From: Diphasiastrum complanatum
Lineage: Eukaryota; Streptophyta; Lycopodiopsida; Lycopodiales; Lycopodiaceae
Direction: 5' to 3'
Length of the DNA stretch: 64,000 nucleotides
Assembly: GCA_029204225.1 (NCBI GenBank)
Contig: CM055106.1
Location: 46,051,180-46,115,179, forward strand
Shown: in pieces, positions 35,171-47,187 of the stretch
How positions within the stretch are numbered: position 1 is the first letter of the stretch
Layout of the letters: each line of letters begins with the position of its first letter
Translations under genes and position numbers: made by a program
The notes under the pieces: model-generated
Databases searched by the model: none
The model's input: only the letters and a program-made list of their open reading frames with translations
Told to the model about the DNA's origin: nothing

Positions 35171-35496
35171 ATACTCAAACGTTACCTTATAATATCTGAA
35201 GCTACCAAATAGTGAAAGAATGAGTAGGAATTCAATTAAGAACATATTTGATTATAGTGATTCAACTCTAAATTCCCTAATTATGGGTTGAATTGATTAT
35301 ATGAGCAGTACATAAATTGCAATTAATTCACCTTAGATAATTTTGTTGTTGAATCAAGTTTTCAAATATCTTGGTTCTTATGTCAATCTCAAAATCAAAT
35401 ATCGAAAAAAAATCTGTCCATCGGGCCTTATGATCACTTTTGACTAATTCGATTTAGAGATTCTATTGTGCTTTCCATTTAATTTCTTGTTTCAAC

Positions 35497-36044
35497 TGTT
35501 GGTGTACGATGGGAACCTTACTTTTTTTCTTCCAATACAATAGGTGTTATGTCCATGTCTTGTATAAGGGAATCGGAATAATTCCTAACGTGGATAGCCG
35601 ATCACTCTAGTTGTCTATGGTTATTAGTTATGTTACGTCATTCCGGGAGTGGTCGTATCAAGTAATTAATAATCATATGAGGGCCCAGACCTATAATTGG
35701 ACACAGGAGCACTTGCATGGTGAATGACTGCTTTAATGCAAGAACAGGAGGTCAATAGCTTAATATAGGCTACATGGGAATCCTAAGAAGAATATTCTCT
35801 CCTATTGGTGAGAATACATACCATGGAAACTCGCCCATCTCCCTATTGGAATTTTAGATTATTAAGCCAGGTTTCCTCTTCTCTCTTGTATTCATTCACT
35901 CTGGCTTGGGGGTGAAGGGTTAGGGTATTGACTGGCGTCTTCATGTTGGTTGTGTGATTTATGCTCCATAGGTGTCCTTTTGGTTGGCATGTGACAGGAT
36001 TCTTGAAGATCTTCACTTGGCAATCGTTATAGTGGTATCAGAGC
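35497..36044 (+). repeat. candidate LTR with initiator tRNA-Met primer site
   Basis: TGGTATCAGAGC at 36033-36044 is a clear primer site on the plus strand. Upstream sequence from TGTTGGTGTACG (35497) is a plausible LTR, but no second copy is present and its terminal bases before the site are not CA. The gag relic at 37.4 kb could belong to it. Confidence 0.45.
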
Positions 36045-36542
36045 TTGGATCACATCAACCAGGAGGTGGGGCTTGAGGATCTTGGATTTTTGCAGTTCTT
36101 TTGGTGTATCTCTTTGCTTATTCTTCCAGGTGGTGAAATTTATTTCCAAGTAAGTGGATTCTCAGTACTTTCAGCCTAAAAATCATAATTGTGGATTTGC
36201 TCCATGAATTTTGATTGAAATCATAGGATTTTTAATGGTTTAGTGAATTTTTCACCTAGAATTTATGGTTTTTGCTTGGAATTGATCATAGCCTAAAAAT
36301 CACTAAAATTAGAAGATCCATCAAATCCTCGCATAAGTAACTCTCGCAGACCATTCCATTGGCTTTAGAATGTTTTTTTTAATAAATGATGAAGCCTGCA
36401 AGAGTTAGTACAAATTATTGGTGAAGATCAGAGCAAAATAGTGGTTCTGAACCCTCACAAACAGTGAAATTTTTTACTTCCTGCGAGAGTTAACCTTCGC
36501 AGAGATTTTTCGAGCTAGATCCATACCAGATATAGCTCTTGT

Positions 36543-36562
36543 GATCCCCGGCAACGGCGCCA
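36543..36562 (-). other. primer-binding site for tRNA-Asp
   Basis: The minus strand reads TGGCGCCGTTGCCGGGGATC, complementary to the 3' end of plant tRNA-Asp and typical of Athila/Tat-type Ty3/gypsy elements. It is not a tRNA gene: no cloverleaf surrounds it. Confidence 0.85.
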
Positions 36563-37227
36563 CTGTAGGGATGTAGAATCGGTCGGTGAGTAGCCCTTCC
36601 GCTTATCAAAGAGGGTTAGAACACTTGGATAGGATCCTAACCTAGCTTAGATGCTACTTTTAGTTGATCTCTACTTTTTACACTAACACTACCCCCACTA
36701 ACTCTACTCCACTAAACTAGCATTCAACATTATTTGTAGTGAAAAAGAGAGGGAGAGAGAGAGAGTTAGATGGATAGAAGGAGCATAGAAGGTAGAGGAC
36801 TAGAGGAATAGAGAGAGAGAGAGAGAGTGAAAAGGGAGGTTAGCTCACTTGCTCATTGTACTTGCTAAGGGAAAAACATTATTGAAACCAAAAAGCATGA
36901 ACTTCAAAGCAAATGGAAAACAACAATAGCAATACCAAGCATTGAATAGCAAATGAGGATGCTTCTCTTCCAAAAATGGTAGAGTTTCCTCCTTCTCATT
37001 AAGCATGGAAATATGGTACAAGAGGTGCCTTTTTATAAATAGGAAAGGCCCTTTCCCCAAAATCCTATTGGCTACTTTTAGAAATATGTACACTAAGCTT
37101 GTCCATTCATTTTGGACCCAACTTAATCCAAAGGTCCTAAAAAAGTACATTGGATTTCACATGATTCATGTGAGTCCTCATTTGGACCCAACTTAGAGAG
37201 TTTTTCTCTAAGTTTACAAACTTGACA
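36563..37227 (-). repeat. candidate LTR next to the tRNA-Asp site
   Basis: On the minus strand an LTR would precede the primer site. A possible start is TGTCAAGTTTGT at 37227 and the end CATCCCTACA before 36563. It contains GA-rich tracts (36750-36830) and a TATA-like TATTTATAAAAAGG near 37033. No partner LTR is in the window. Confidence 0.4.
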
Positions 37228-37379
37228 TTGTGGCCTCAAGTTCTATTTTAATTAAAAAAAGGCCCAAGTCTATTATTCTATTTACAACTCAACTTGTGTG
37301 CTCATTGGGCCATGGGCTTATACGCGCAGGATGCCATGCCCTCGCAACACATTTTATTAGCCAATATTATTTATTTACA

Positions 37380-38560
37380 CTATGTTGGGAATACCCCCAA
37401 TACTTGGATCGCGAAGATAAACAAAATTGGTCACTCTTGAAAGAATCATTCATCAAGCGATTCAAACCATTACGTTTGATAGAGAGTCCCTTTGTCAAAC
37501 TAAGTAATATCAAAATGACAAAGGATGAAAAAGTCCATGACTATATCGAGCGATTTAAACGCTTAAAAAGTCAAGTACAAGAACAACCCACAGAATCAAT
37601 GCTCATCATCTGGTTTTTAGTTGGACTTCCCAGATGGATTAGACGTGAGCTCCACTCTAATGATGCATACACATCCTTAAAACAAGCCATGTCTGATGCC
37701 ATCCGTGAAGAAGACGGGGGATCAGATGTTGACAAACCTAGAGAACGTAGGGCACACAGTGCTATCCAAGAATCCAAACTAACCGACGAAACTCGAGAAC
37801 AACTATGGAAATCTCAAATGGAGTTGCTTAACCAGCAACCCAACAACAAATGGAAAAACGTACGAAGGAGTTTTAGAACACCCTGTGGTCTATACAGAGC
37901 TCAATGCTAGGCCAGTTACCCATTGGCCAGATCCATCATAGACGTGACAATACCTGGTGCCCTCACTGCAAAGGTGCACACAGTGGAAATGAATGCCCAT
38001 CTTATCAACCAGTACCAGATACCTCTTTGATTAAATGTGAAATCTATGACTTCATGGGACATTTCTCTATCCTCCACGAAACAATCCCCAAGTTCATATC
38101 CAAGAGTTGCATAGACAACCAAAACACATAACTCAACCTCAATAGGCACTCTTAGGCCCACCTCCAAGGGGCCATCCAGACATAGGAGCACAAAAACATC
38201 GACCCCATAAAGACACCACTCAAACCCATTTTGTCGATCACTCCTATGATCCATCATACCATGCAGATACCATAACCACTCCTAGCAGTCCCTCATGCTC
38301 CTGCAAGCGAGATGAGTATCCAACTAATCCATAAATGCTAGCCATCCAAGATGGCTATGCAATTGCCCAAGGGCCCATGAACAACCGGTGTTTCATCTGT
38401 GGCAAAACGGGCCATTTCATGGTTGATTGTAAAGTAAAAAGCCAATACCATGTTGAGTGTCCAGAGTCTGTTTGAAAACACAACTTCAAAGATTGCCCAA
38501 GCAACCAAACAAGATCCTACCAGCACGACATATATCTTGAGAATCTGTTAGGGTCCTAAC
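37380..38560 (+). pseudogene. Ty3/gypsy gag relic with zinc knuckles
   Basis: Gag core: LLKESFIKRFKPL, VHDYIERFKRLKSQVQE, LPRWIRRELHSN. Past a stop at 37910 come CPHCKGAHSGNEC (spacing CX2CX3HX4C, near 37957), then CFICGKTGHFMVDC (CX2CX4HX4C, near 38391), and KHNFKDCP after a TGA near 38473. A second copy of the knuckle region, in the same order, is at 57535-57882, so this is a repeated family. No protease or RT follows. Confidence 0.82.
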
Positions 38561-40429
38561 TTGAGCTCAACGCCAAGCTCAACAACAACAGTAGACCCAA
38601 GAAAAACCTGCTGACCAAATGGGAAGCTCTTTGATAGCTTCCACTTTACCACAAGACTATCCCAATCCACGAGTGGATACAACAAATTCCGCAATGAATT
38701 TTTGCAGGAGGAACAGAAAGTGGAACGTCCGTTATCTGTTCCGATCCTCACAAAAGAGCAACCCCTATAGGGACTCGAAGTTTTTTTCTGAACTTTTGCA
38801 AGCTCATATGACAATGTCATTCCATGTGAAGGATTTCAGATCATTCAAGATCCAATCCATGTCCCTGATCTTTGGTTACAATAAGGAATAAACCAACAAT
38901 TCTGCCAATGTAGAGAAATCAGCATCTACGTACAAAATGAGAATGCAAACTCTAAGAGATACTGATCAAACATGAGCCAAAACATAAAATATGGTTGCTA
39001 TCCATACAATTACAATACCCTACTATATTTCACATGTGTGGAACCAAAAATAGCAAAATATGAGCATTCTACACACAAGATTGCAAGATATCATCAAGAG
39101 AGTGCACCAGTGAGTAGTAGAACCCAAAGAGAACCATGTATAATGATGAAATGAGAGAGAGAAGAGAGAAGATCCCTTTCTCCACAAGTTACAACAATAT
39201 ATAACAGGTCCAAAACCTACTTTGCCACTTGGCTTTCCCTCCAAAATGCTAACCCTACTATTTTTGGGTCTAGATTCAAAGTACCCAACATTCAAATTTG
39301 AATATCTCTCAAACTCGACTACCAACTTTTTCACACTTTTAAAAAGTGTTTATTGAATGTATTTTAAACTAATATAACTTCAAAAAATTTATCTCTAAGT
39401 TTAAAATGAGTTTTGGCCTCAATTGACAATTTACCAAAATATGACTGAACTTGTTGAAATCTCTCACACTCACTCTTCAACTAGTTTTGGCATAGTTTTA
39501 ACCATACTACTTTGATCCAAACTTAGAATGATCTCCATCCTAAGTATAGATCTCCTTTCTAAGGTTCTACAATATCTTTCATAATTGATATATAGAATAG
39601 TGTCCATTTTGGATGCTTCACTATTTCCTACATCAATTTTACACATCAAGATATAACTAGAACATGAAGAACCAAATAGAATGTGAATGAAATGATTATT
39701 CCATGCTTTAAATTTTGAAGTCTCTAGAAAATTACAGCAACCAAACAATAAATGTGAGTGATGACCATTTGCTTGCTTGTCTCCTCCAACTTTGTCCTTT
39801 CTTTATATGTCTCCACCATAAAACTTCATGAATGAGTCTCCATCTCCATCTTGCCACAAGATATTATCAACACTTGATGACTTGGCCATGAATGAGTGAC
39901 ATAATGAACCTTCAATATCTTCATTTCCATCAGCAAAACCAGCCAAGAATGCTAGTAAAACTCCAACAATAAGATAAGTAGCTAGTTTGTCCATATCTTG
40001 ACAATTTGCACACATCCACATAAAATAGCTCAAACATGAGACAAAACAAGTAAAGTAAACTTGAACAACACTTCATTGCCGCTCCTTTGACCAGTGGGTT
40101 AGTTATGAGGTTATACTAAGTTGTTGGTGAGGTGAACTGGTTTAGAAAATGGTCATCAATTTTAAGAGACGATGTAGGGGGTATGGTGTTAGAAGTGGAT
40201 GTGGTTGAACAAGCGAATAGAAGTGCTGAAGGTTGGTAGGATGAAAATGGTTTAGAAAAACAAGAAGGCGAGTGGGGCAACTGGGTATAAGTGGAAGAGT
40301 CCACAGCAGGTTTGTGGAGAGAACCAACTGTGGAATCTTGATATGGCATGCCAAAACCAATACCTCATTGGTTGATGGATCGGCTTTGTTCGAGCTCTAG
40401 CATCATCATTATGGTCGTCTTTTTTCTGC
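38561..40429. other. spacer, nothing recognised
   Basis: Non-coding, AT-rich. I see no LTR boundary or protein motif. It probably includes decayed untranslated retroelement DNA. Confidence 0.4.
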
Positions 40430-40457
40430 ACTAATATGCCTACATCAAGTCTACAGG

Positions 40458-41457
40458 TCATATTCCATAAGAGGTCCATTTGTTGTTTTGACATGAGAAG
40501 TTCATCGTGGATCTTGTCAACGTCTCTTTGAGTGCTGACAGCTTCTTGTTGCTTTCGTCTTCTAGAACTTGATGGTTCCTCTTCAAGGCTTCGTGTTTCT
40601 GGATTAAAGAGATGTACTTTTTCATTTTTATCGCTGCCCTTGAAGACATAACTGGAACTTTTATATCCTCTGGTGTGATTGGTTGCTTGAATGTTGTCAT
40701 CACGTCAGTTAGTCTCTTCTTTTCCTGAGTCATGAGATCTAATCGGCGCTCGAACTGGTCTTGCACCTCTTGGAGAGACTGGAGCTAATTTGAAAACTGG
40801 TTCTGCTCTTCCAATCTCTTGGCCCTTTCACTCTGCAACATCTATGGTAAAGGTGTCTTCATAGTACTCGTTGTCGTAGACAAGCTTTTCCTCCTAACTT
40901 CTTCCTGCAACAGACTTGCTGTCAATTTCTGGAAAGACAGCATAGGAGTATTGCTAAGAAGCAACACTAAATTGTTGTAGGAGGATGGAAGACTAGCAAG
41001 AAGAGACATGGTAGAGTCTTATTCTGAGATAGGCGAACCTATTGCAGCTTGTTGGTTGAGCAGCTTTTTGAACTCATTCAGATGGTCGCTTACTGAGGTG
41101 CCTTCACACATTCTGAGTGTCAATACCTTCTTCCTCAAGAAGAGACGAGTGGAAACATCTGAGGTCTCGTAGATGCTTGTAAGTATATCCCACGCTTTTT
41201 TGGAGGTGGTGCAATTGGATACATTAGCGATTTGAGTGTCTTTCAGGTTTCGGGATACAATGGCAAGAGCCTTGTCATCCTTTGGTTCCCAAGATGGAAG
41301 TTGTTCTTCGGGTTCTGCCGGTATGGCTATGGAACCATTGACATATCTCCATAACTCTTTCTCGATCAAGATCATCCTCATTTTGAACTTCCACATGTAG
41401 AAGTCTTCATTGAATTTGTTGATGAGGTGGATCTATGAGGTTGAACCTTCCATTATA
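40458..41457 (-). pseudogene. copia gag relic with coiled-coil tail
   Basis: From 41457 down: YMWKFKMRMILIEKELWRYV, LKDTQIANVSNCTTSKKAWD, RLFLRKKVLTLRM and LNEFKKLLNQQ (UBN2-type gag), a stop near 41019, MSLLASLPSSYNNLV and LTASLLQEEVRRKSL. Instead of a zinc knuckle there follows a heptad-like region (RAKRLEEQNQFSN near 40810; FERRLDLMTQEKKRL; HEALKRNHQVLEDESNKKL), ending at 40458. The coiled coil where a nucleocapsid motif is expected is unusual; it could be acquired sequence. Confidence 0.75.
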
Positions 41458-41615
41458 ATCAGAGATAAAACACAACTAGATGAATCAGCTCTATAGAACA
41501 AAAAACGTGTTAAGATTATAATTTCTAGACTCTAGTAATCCAATAAACATGTGGCTCTTATACCACTTTTGTGGGACTGATACCAATTTGTGAATCGGAT
41601 GGATGTGAATTATCA

Positions 41616-42046
41616 GCTCTGATACCACTTCGGTTGACGTTTGGATTGAGACAAAGAATTCTTGAAAGCAGAATCATGGATTACTTAGAGAATGGATTTT
41701 ATGAGCTATTGAATCAGATTATCAGTGTAGAAGTCTTAGACTATTGTGAAAGAGAGATTGTGAAGACGATTAGGTGTCTGAGATTGTCATGCAATCCTCT
41801 AGTACTGATAACCTGATATGAAGAGAATGTAGAATCAATTTAGGCGTCAAAGACAACCATACAATTATCTGATAACAGTGTTTGTGTAAGAGGAGTGAGA
41901 GCTATCATTCAACAAGAATGCAGAAAGAGTGTAGAACAATAGTGAATCTGTATTATAAGTTGTGAACACGACGATTGCGCTGATAAGCACGTGATCCTAC
42001 TTACATATTCAAAACAATTGCTATGTCTTTGAATATATATATAACA
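41616..42046 (-). repeat. primer site and candidate 5' LTR of the gag relic
   Basis: The minus strand reads TGGTATCAGAGC at 41627-41616, an initiator tRNA-Met primer site, correctly placed before the gag relic. The LTR would run from about TGTTATATATAT (42046) to about 41628. No 3' partner is seen. Confidence 0.6.
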
Positions 42047-42199
42047 TGATCCTACAGCCAAACCTTGTCTTGGGTATCCGAAGAAATTAGCTTTACCAGC
42101 CCCACCAACACAACCAGCTCCTCCTGCTAATTTGATGGAACCAAAACCTTATAGAGGCAATGAGCAATGAGATTATAGTAATGAGAGTGGACCTTCATA

Positions 42200-43175
42200 A
42201 CAGTATTTATTTATGTTGCCGCGCAACAACAAGCATCTAGAAATTGGACCAGAGTGCCACTTGGATGCTTTGCTTGTGGAGAAAGTCACAAAGTTGCAGA
42301 ATGTCCAAACAAAGGCAAATTTGTACCATTATGTCGTGATTGTGGTTATGGGCATTGCTACAAGGAGTGTCTAGCAAGACCAAAGCCACCACCGGCTATA
42401 GCTCCTATAAATTTGATAACAATCAAGCAAAGACCAACAGTTCAACCTGAACCAAGTATACCTTTGATGGTGGTTACCACAACACAAAAGCAGAAAGAAC
42501 TGGTAGCAGATCCAGTACTTGCTGATTCTATATCATTCACTGATATACCAACAACATCCGGAGTCTATCCAAATCTCCATGCCGAAAAGATGAGATATCA
42601 GGATATGAGGCAATGGATTAAACAACTACAAAAAGAGGAGGAGCTTGAAGCTGCTAAAGCAGCAGCCAAAGTCCATTATTCACCTGTGCAACCACTGAAT
42701 AATCCACGAACGGATATGAATACTTAGTTTTCTCATCATGAAGAACCCTTCAAGATGACTGAACTAGAAGCGCCGCAAATAGAGCTAATCATGAATATTT
42801 TGTCTAGTAAGATAAATATTACATTGGGAGAATTTTTGAAGTTGGTGCCGAAAGCAAAAGAAGTGTTAGCTCAAAAATTAACTCAGAACTAGAAGCCAAT
42901 CAGGAACCACTTTTTTGTGCTGTATTTGAAGAATCTAATGAGGTACTCCATGTCGGAGCAGCCTAGGAAAGTGAGCAAAAAAGTATCACTCTACCAATAC
43001 AACATAGACAATTTTCTAAAGAAGCAGCCGTGATAGATGGATGTTCAGGAGTCAACAAAGCTATGTGCAAAATGGAGCCTCACAAGGATTAAGCCTACGA
43101 CTTTTGCCATTAAGCTAGTTGATCAAACTATAGTCCGTCCATGAGGAATGGTTGAAGACATACCGTTTATTGATC
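42200..43175 (+). pseudogene. gypsy-type gag knuckles and protease relic
   Basis: A frame at 42254-42727 has two zinc knuckles, CFACGESHKVAEC and CRDCGYGHCYKEC, both CX2CX3HX4C (one residue shorter than the common form), then a Pro-rich and a Glu/Ala/Lys-rich part. Past stops, 43025-43170 reads AVIDGCSGVN and KLVDQTIVRP-GMVEDI, like a retroviral-type aspartic protease with DGC for DGG or DGA. Family assignment is tentative. Confidence 0.65.
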
Positions 43176-45021
43176 CTCTGCTCTAGGGAATCAATTGGCT
43201 TTTTCTTTCTTGCTCTGGTTCTTTCTTCTTGTTCCAGAACAATTTCAAGGTTAGTTCTGCATGTTATCAAGCTTCTTGGGCATTTTCTGAATGTTTTCTT
43301 GTTATTACATTGCCCAAAACCAGGCATAATGGACTAATTAACGTTGTAGTATTGTCCTGCCTGTCAAAGGACACTTAGATTGGTCACTCTTGCACTCAAG
43401 CACATGCATAAATGACCACAATCAATCAATCATGCATGCCAAAACATTCAACCATCAGATCAGCATGCAAATACGTGAACATGAATGACTGAAAGCCTAC
43501 TCTATTGCTGCAAAAATGAGTTTGAAATCAGATCCTAAACATACTACACTTGCATTAATCCACAGATTAGAAACAATAAACTATTCTAGCATCATTTTAG
43601 AAGTCCAAGAATCAAGACACCAACCAGTCTTTTGATTCTTGGACATCCCAAGAACATCAAGAACATGGTTGTAAGGGGATATGCAAGAATTACATCACAA
43701 ACCCAGCCTATTTAGTTTACCTAAATGTTGATTCCTACATTAATCCACAAACAAGAAATGAGATTTAATCCACTCTAGGAAAGCAGAAAAACTAATCCAC
43801 TCTACTATCCACAACCACACACAAAGGAGGAAAGGGCAAGATCATGAATGCATCACTCAAGAAACAAGCATGATCAAGGAGCTCAATGGATGCACCAAAA
43901 CTCGTGGAGGCTCTTCTCATTTTAGCATGGAGTAGGTACATTTCACAAAAAGCTCATCTTCTCAAACAGGGAGTCTCTTAATAAACAAGAGAGCTTCTTA
44001 GGTGGCATCCTAGTGGCATTTCCACATTACACAAATTACAAGTGGAATAATGCTCTCCACTAGAGGTCACCATCAAAAGGTGGATCACTCTACTTTCTTT
44101 AAGAGGAATCTACTTGCATTTATTACTTTGCCTAGAAACATTGGTTTCTACATGGTCATTCCATCTTTCGGGATTCACCATGAGGCTTACACAGTTCTTG
44201 CTTGTCATTACTAACTAGTATTTCTCGGCTCTCATACTCGGCTCTTAGTCTTCGTTCGTCTCATCTTCTCAGAGACCTCCTCGGTCTAAGGTGAGAGGTG
44301 CTCTGGCCGAGTATCTTGGGGATTTGTCAGAATCAGCCAACATCATCCCACCCCTAATGTGTTGCAGGACCCACTACAACTCATATTGAATGATGTCATT
44401 CCGTTTTTGCATTGGCATCTTCGATCGTCACATGGAAAAGCGTAGGTCCTTGTTCACTTGCGTAAAATCAAGTGCTTATTGTTGCCAGTCTTTATCAAAA
44501 ATTGCTTTTGCAATTTGCTACAATGTAACAAAAATGTCTTATTACTGCAGGTGGTTGACATTCTCAAAATTGGAGAGCTCCCAACAGCTTGACAATCTTG
44601 CATGCTTGAGTGCTTCCTACGTGTCTTTTCTCTTATCACTTGTATCTACCATTGACGGTTTCATCTATAGTTTCTTGGCAGACACTAGTTTTTGGAAAAT
44701 CTGTATCCTCCATTTTGCTTCTAAGCGTTTCTGCAATTCTTTTCTCAATTGAAGTTCCAATCTTGTCGATGTTCTTGCCTTGATCAGAAGAGGAGAACCT
44801 TCGATCGGTAGGTCACACAAAATTCGGGTTAACAATCTTCAAAGGAATGGACTTACCAACAAACTGGTGGTAGGAACAGATTGGACGGATAATTTGGTGA
44901 TGATAGAAAAACATGATGAAGGCTTGGTGGAAGGGTGAAGGATTTGATAGTTCTATAGTTGCAGCCTTGGACCCTTGCAATGTCGAGCTTTGACCACCAC
45001 TTGCTGGTTGAGGAGCTCGTT
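43176..45021. other. spacer, nothing recognised
   Basis: No supported gene. A plus-strand 120-codon frame at 44390-44752 has no recognisable motif. Confidence 0.4.
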
Positions 45022-45498
45022 TTATTTTGTAGGTTCACGATTGTCTTCATCATTTTGCTTTTCTGCAACTCTTTCTCGGATCTCTTTGAGCTTCATAGGA
45101 GAGGATCCAACTATCATTGCTCCAGAGAGTTTCTTTTGATCAAGATCGATCTGACTCGACTGTTGCTTAAGTTTTGTCCTTTCCTCCTTAGCTTCTTGAA
45201 TCTTTCTCTTTATTTCTTCTAGCTGCTTTATCTGCTTTCTTAGGTCTTCTTTTGGCTGATCAACCATTGTAGGTGGTAGTTGGTCTCTGCAAGACACTTG
45301 CAATGATCTTTTAGTTGCTTTGGTAAGACTATAAAAAATTGGAGATTTCTCAGAATAACAGTGAACTGATGATAAAAAAATAGATGGAAGGAAGGGTGGT
45401 GGTGGTGGTGACAATGGTAGATGCTGTGGGCGATAGGCATGAGAATGAGTGCAGAAGTATGACAAGGGGCTGGTTGAAGAAGGAGACTGATTTTCCAA
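45022..45498 (-). CDS. unrecognised open frame with coiled coil
   Basis: A 158-codon minus-strand frame. Residues about 25-45 are Pro/Ser-rich. Residues about 80-155 are highly charged with a heptad pattern (KQIKQLEEIKRKIQEAKEER, then IRERVAEKQNDE). I do not recognise a family. The composition recalls the coiled-coil parts of gag-like frames at 40.5-40.8 kb and 59.9-60.15 kb, and it lies amid retroelements, so a gag fragment is the likeliest reading. It could be non-coding chance. Confidence 0.35.
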   Translation of the reverse strand: MENQSPSSTSPLSYFCTHSHAYRPQHLPLSPPPPPFLPSIFLSSVHCYSEKSPIFYSLTKATKRSLQVSCRDQLPPTMVDQPKEDLRKQIKQLEEIKRKIQEAKEERTKLKQQSSQIDLDQKKLSGAMIVGSSPMKLKEIRERVAEKQNDEDNREPTK

Positions 45499-46279
45499 TG
45501 CTTGTGTTTATCTTTTTGAAAGATCTTTGTCGTGACTGGGGTACTTTTTTTCTGATTGAGTTGCTCTGATTTGCCTATCCCTTGTCGTTATCATCTTTGG
45601 ATTTGTGACCTTGCCTGTTGATCTTGTTGATGATGTTGCTGGCAATGTGGCTGCTCCAGTGGATGCCTGCATATCCACCATTCCCCCCCCCCAAAAAAAA
45701 AAAAAACTGTTGGTGGGGATGTTGTTGCTAGTAACTGTTCATGCTCAAGATTGGATCGGCATGTGGAACACATAGTTGAAACACGTTGAATATGCGACTG
45801 GATTAAGATTGAACAAATGTTAACTAAATTTGTTTCGATCTTGTTGTAGTGGACCCGAAAATGAATATGACGATGAGATGCAGGAATCAATTCTGACGTG
45901 ATATGTACTTCGCAAATTTGCAATATGGCCAAAGATCCTAAACTTTGTGCAAGGTGATCTGAAGATGGATAGATGAATGAAAATGTGTTTTTGATATGCT
46001 CTATGGAAGACTCTCATGCAATAGTTATTTCTCATGCAAAAATCAATCACACGAAATAGGTGAAGAGAAACAAGAAAATAAACACACGGTACAGAGAGTG
46101 AGAACTGTGTGGCACTTGTCGAACAAAACTTGTATTCATCAACATTGATAATTCATCTTGGCAATGCAATATTCCATTTGTTTTGTAGAGTAATGAGACT
46201 TACTTTGATATGCCCTTGTCAAAACAAGACAAGGTTGGTGACACTAAATCTACTATCACTGATAGCAGATATTGTGACA
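45499..46279. other. spacer with a poly(C)-poly(A) run
   Basis: Nothing coding seen. Near 45684-45707 about ten C and thirteen A form adjacent homopolymers. The right end is the flank of the next gypsy element. Confidence 0.5.
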
Positions 46280-47175
46280 TGTTACATACCTATGTAACTA
46301 GCAGTACTTCAGACCCCTGATAGTCCATTTAGTGTTGGGGGCTAAATGGCAAGGTACCCTTAGGATTAAGGGTACATGTCATTGGATAAGGACAGACAAG
46401 TAACTAACCTTAGGCCTCAACCTTGAACCATATCACTTTATTGGTCTAGGACCAAAGTATACTTGCACAACTAGGGCAATGGGACCTAGTAGGAGGGTGC
46501 CCTTCTAAAGTGTCCATTGAGTTCCCAACTCCCACAAGAAAGGCATTCAAAGAGTCATAGGTTATGGAAGGAGTCTCTTGACATTCCATAACCTATGGAG
46601 GCTCTTGGAGATTCTTTAACTCCCCTAGGCTTCTCTCTCTCTCATTGGATGAGCATGGAACTCCATAGTGCATTGGAGGGGTCCATGGGCCATCTATACG
46701 AGGGTAGTAGGGCGCCCATTGGGAGGGGGAGATCTCTCTTGTTTGCTTGGCTTATGCTCTAGTGTTGCTACTAGTGTGTAGAGTGCTTTCTTGTGGTAGT
46801 ATGTTTGAGGTTTGGACCTTGCTTATGGTATGGGACATAAGTAGGGTTTGGATCTTGAATATGCTATGGAGTGTTGTGGTATGCTTGTGATTTGTTTATG
46901 GTTAGCAAGGGGGTGCTAGATAGGTCTTGCTTGGAGCTTGGATCTAGCTATGGTTGGGTGGTGAATACTTGAGGCCAGCTTGTTATCTATCTTTGTGTTT
47001 AAAGAGTAGGGACACACGTGGAGGAGTGATCCTTGGAGGCTTGCAGATCTTTACTTGCAGGTGGAGGCATCCTAGCTTGGAGTTGGGGAGCATCTTGAAG
47101 CTTGCAGGTTGCTTGGAGGACATTTGGAAGCTCTACTTTGGATTTGGAAGACTTCCTCACCTCTATTTGTAAAAG
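46280..47175 (+). repeat. 5' LTR of gypsy 1
   Basis: Starts TGTTACATACC and runs to the primer site at 47176. The same start recurs at 52647. Relative to the 3' LTR it lacks a block of about 190 bases after GGGCAGACAAGT (near 46410). Confidence 0.9.
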
Positions 47176-47187
47176 TGGTATCAGAGC
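47176..47187 (+). other. primer-binding site (initiator tRNA-Met)
   Basis: TGGTATCAGAGC immediately follows the 5' LTR. Confidence 0.92.

Noticed and set aside
36543-36562. Match to the 3' end of tRNA-Asp as a possible tRNA gene
   Set aside because: Only the last 20 bases match, and no cloverleaf lies upstream. It is a primer-binding site.
44390-44752. 120-codon plus-strand frame
   Set aside because: No recognisable domain, amid spacer DNA; not separable from chance.
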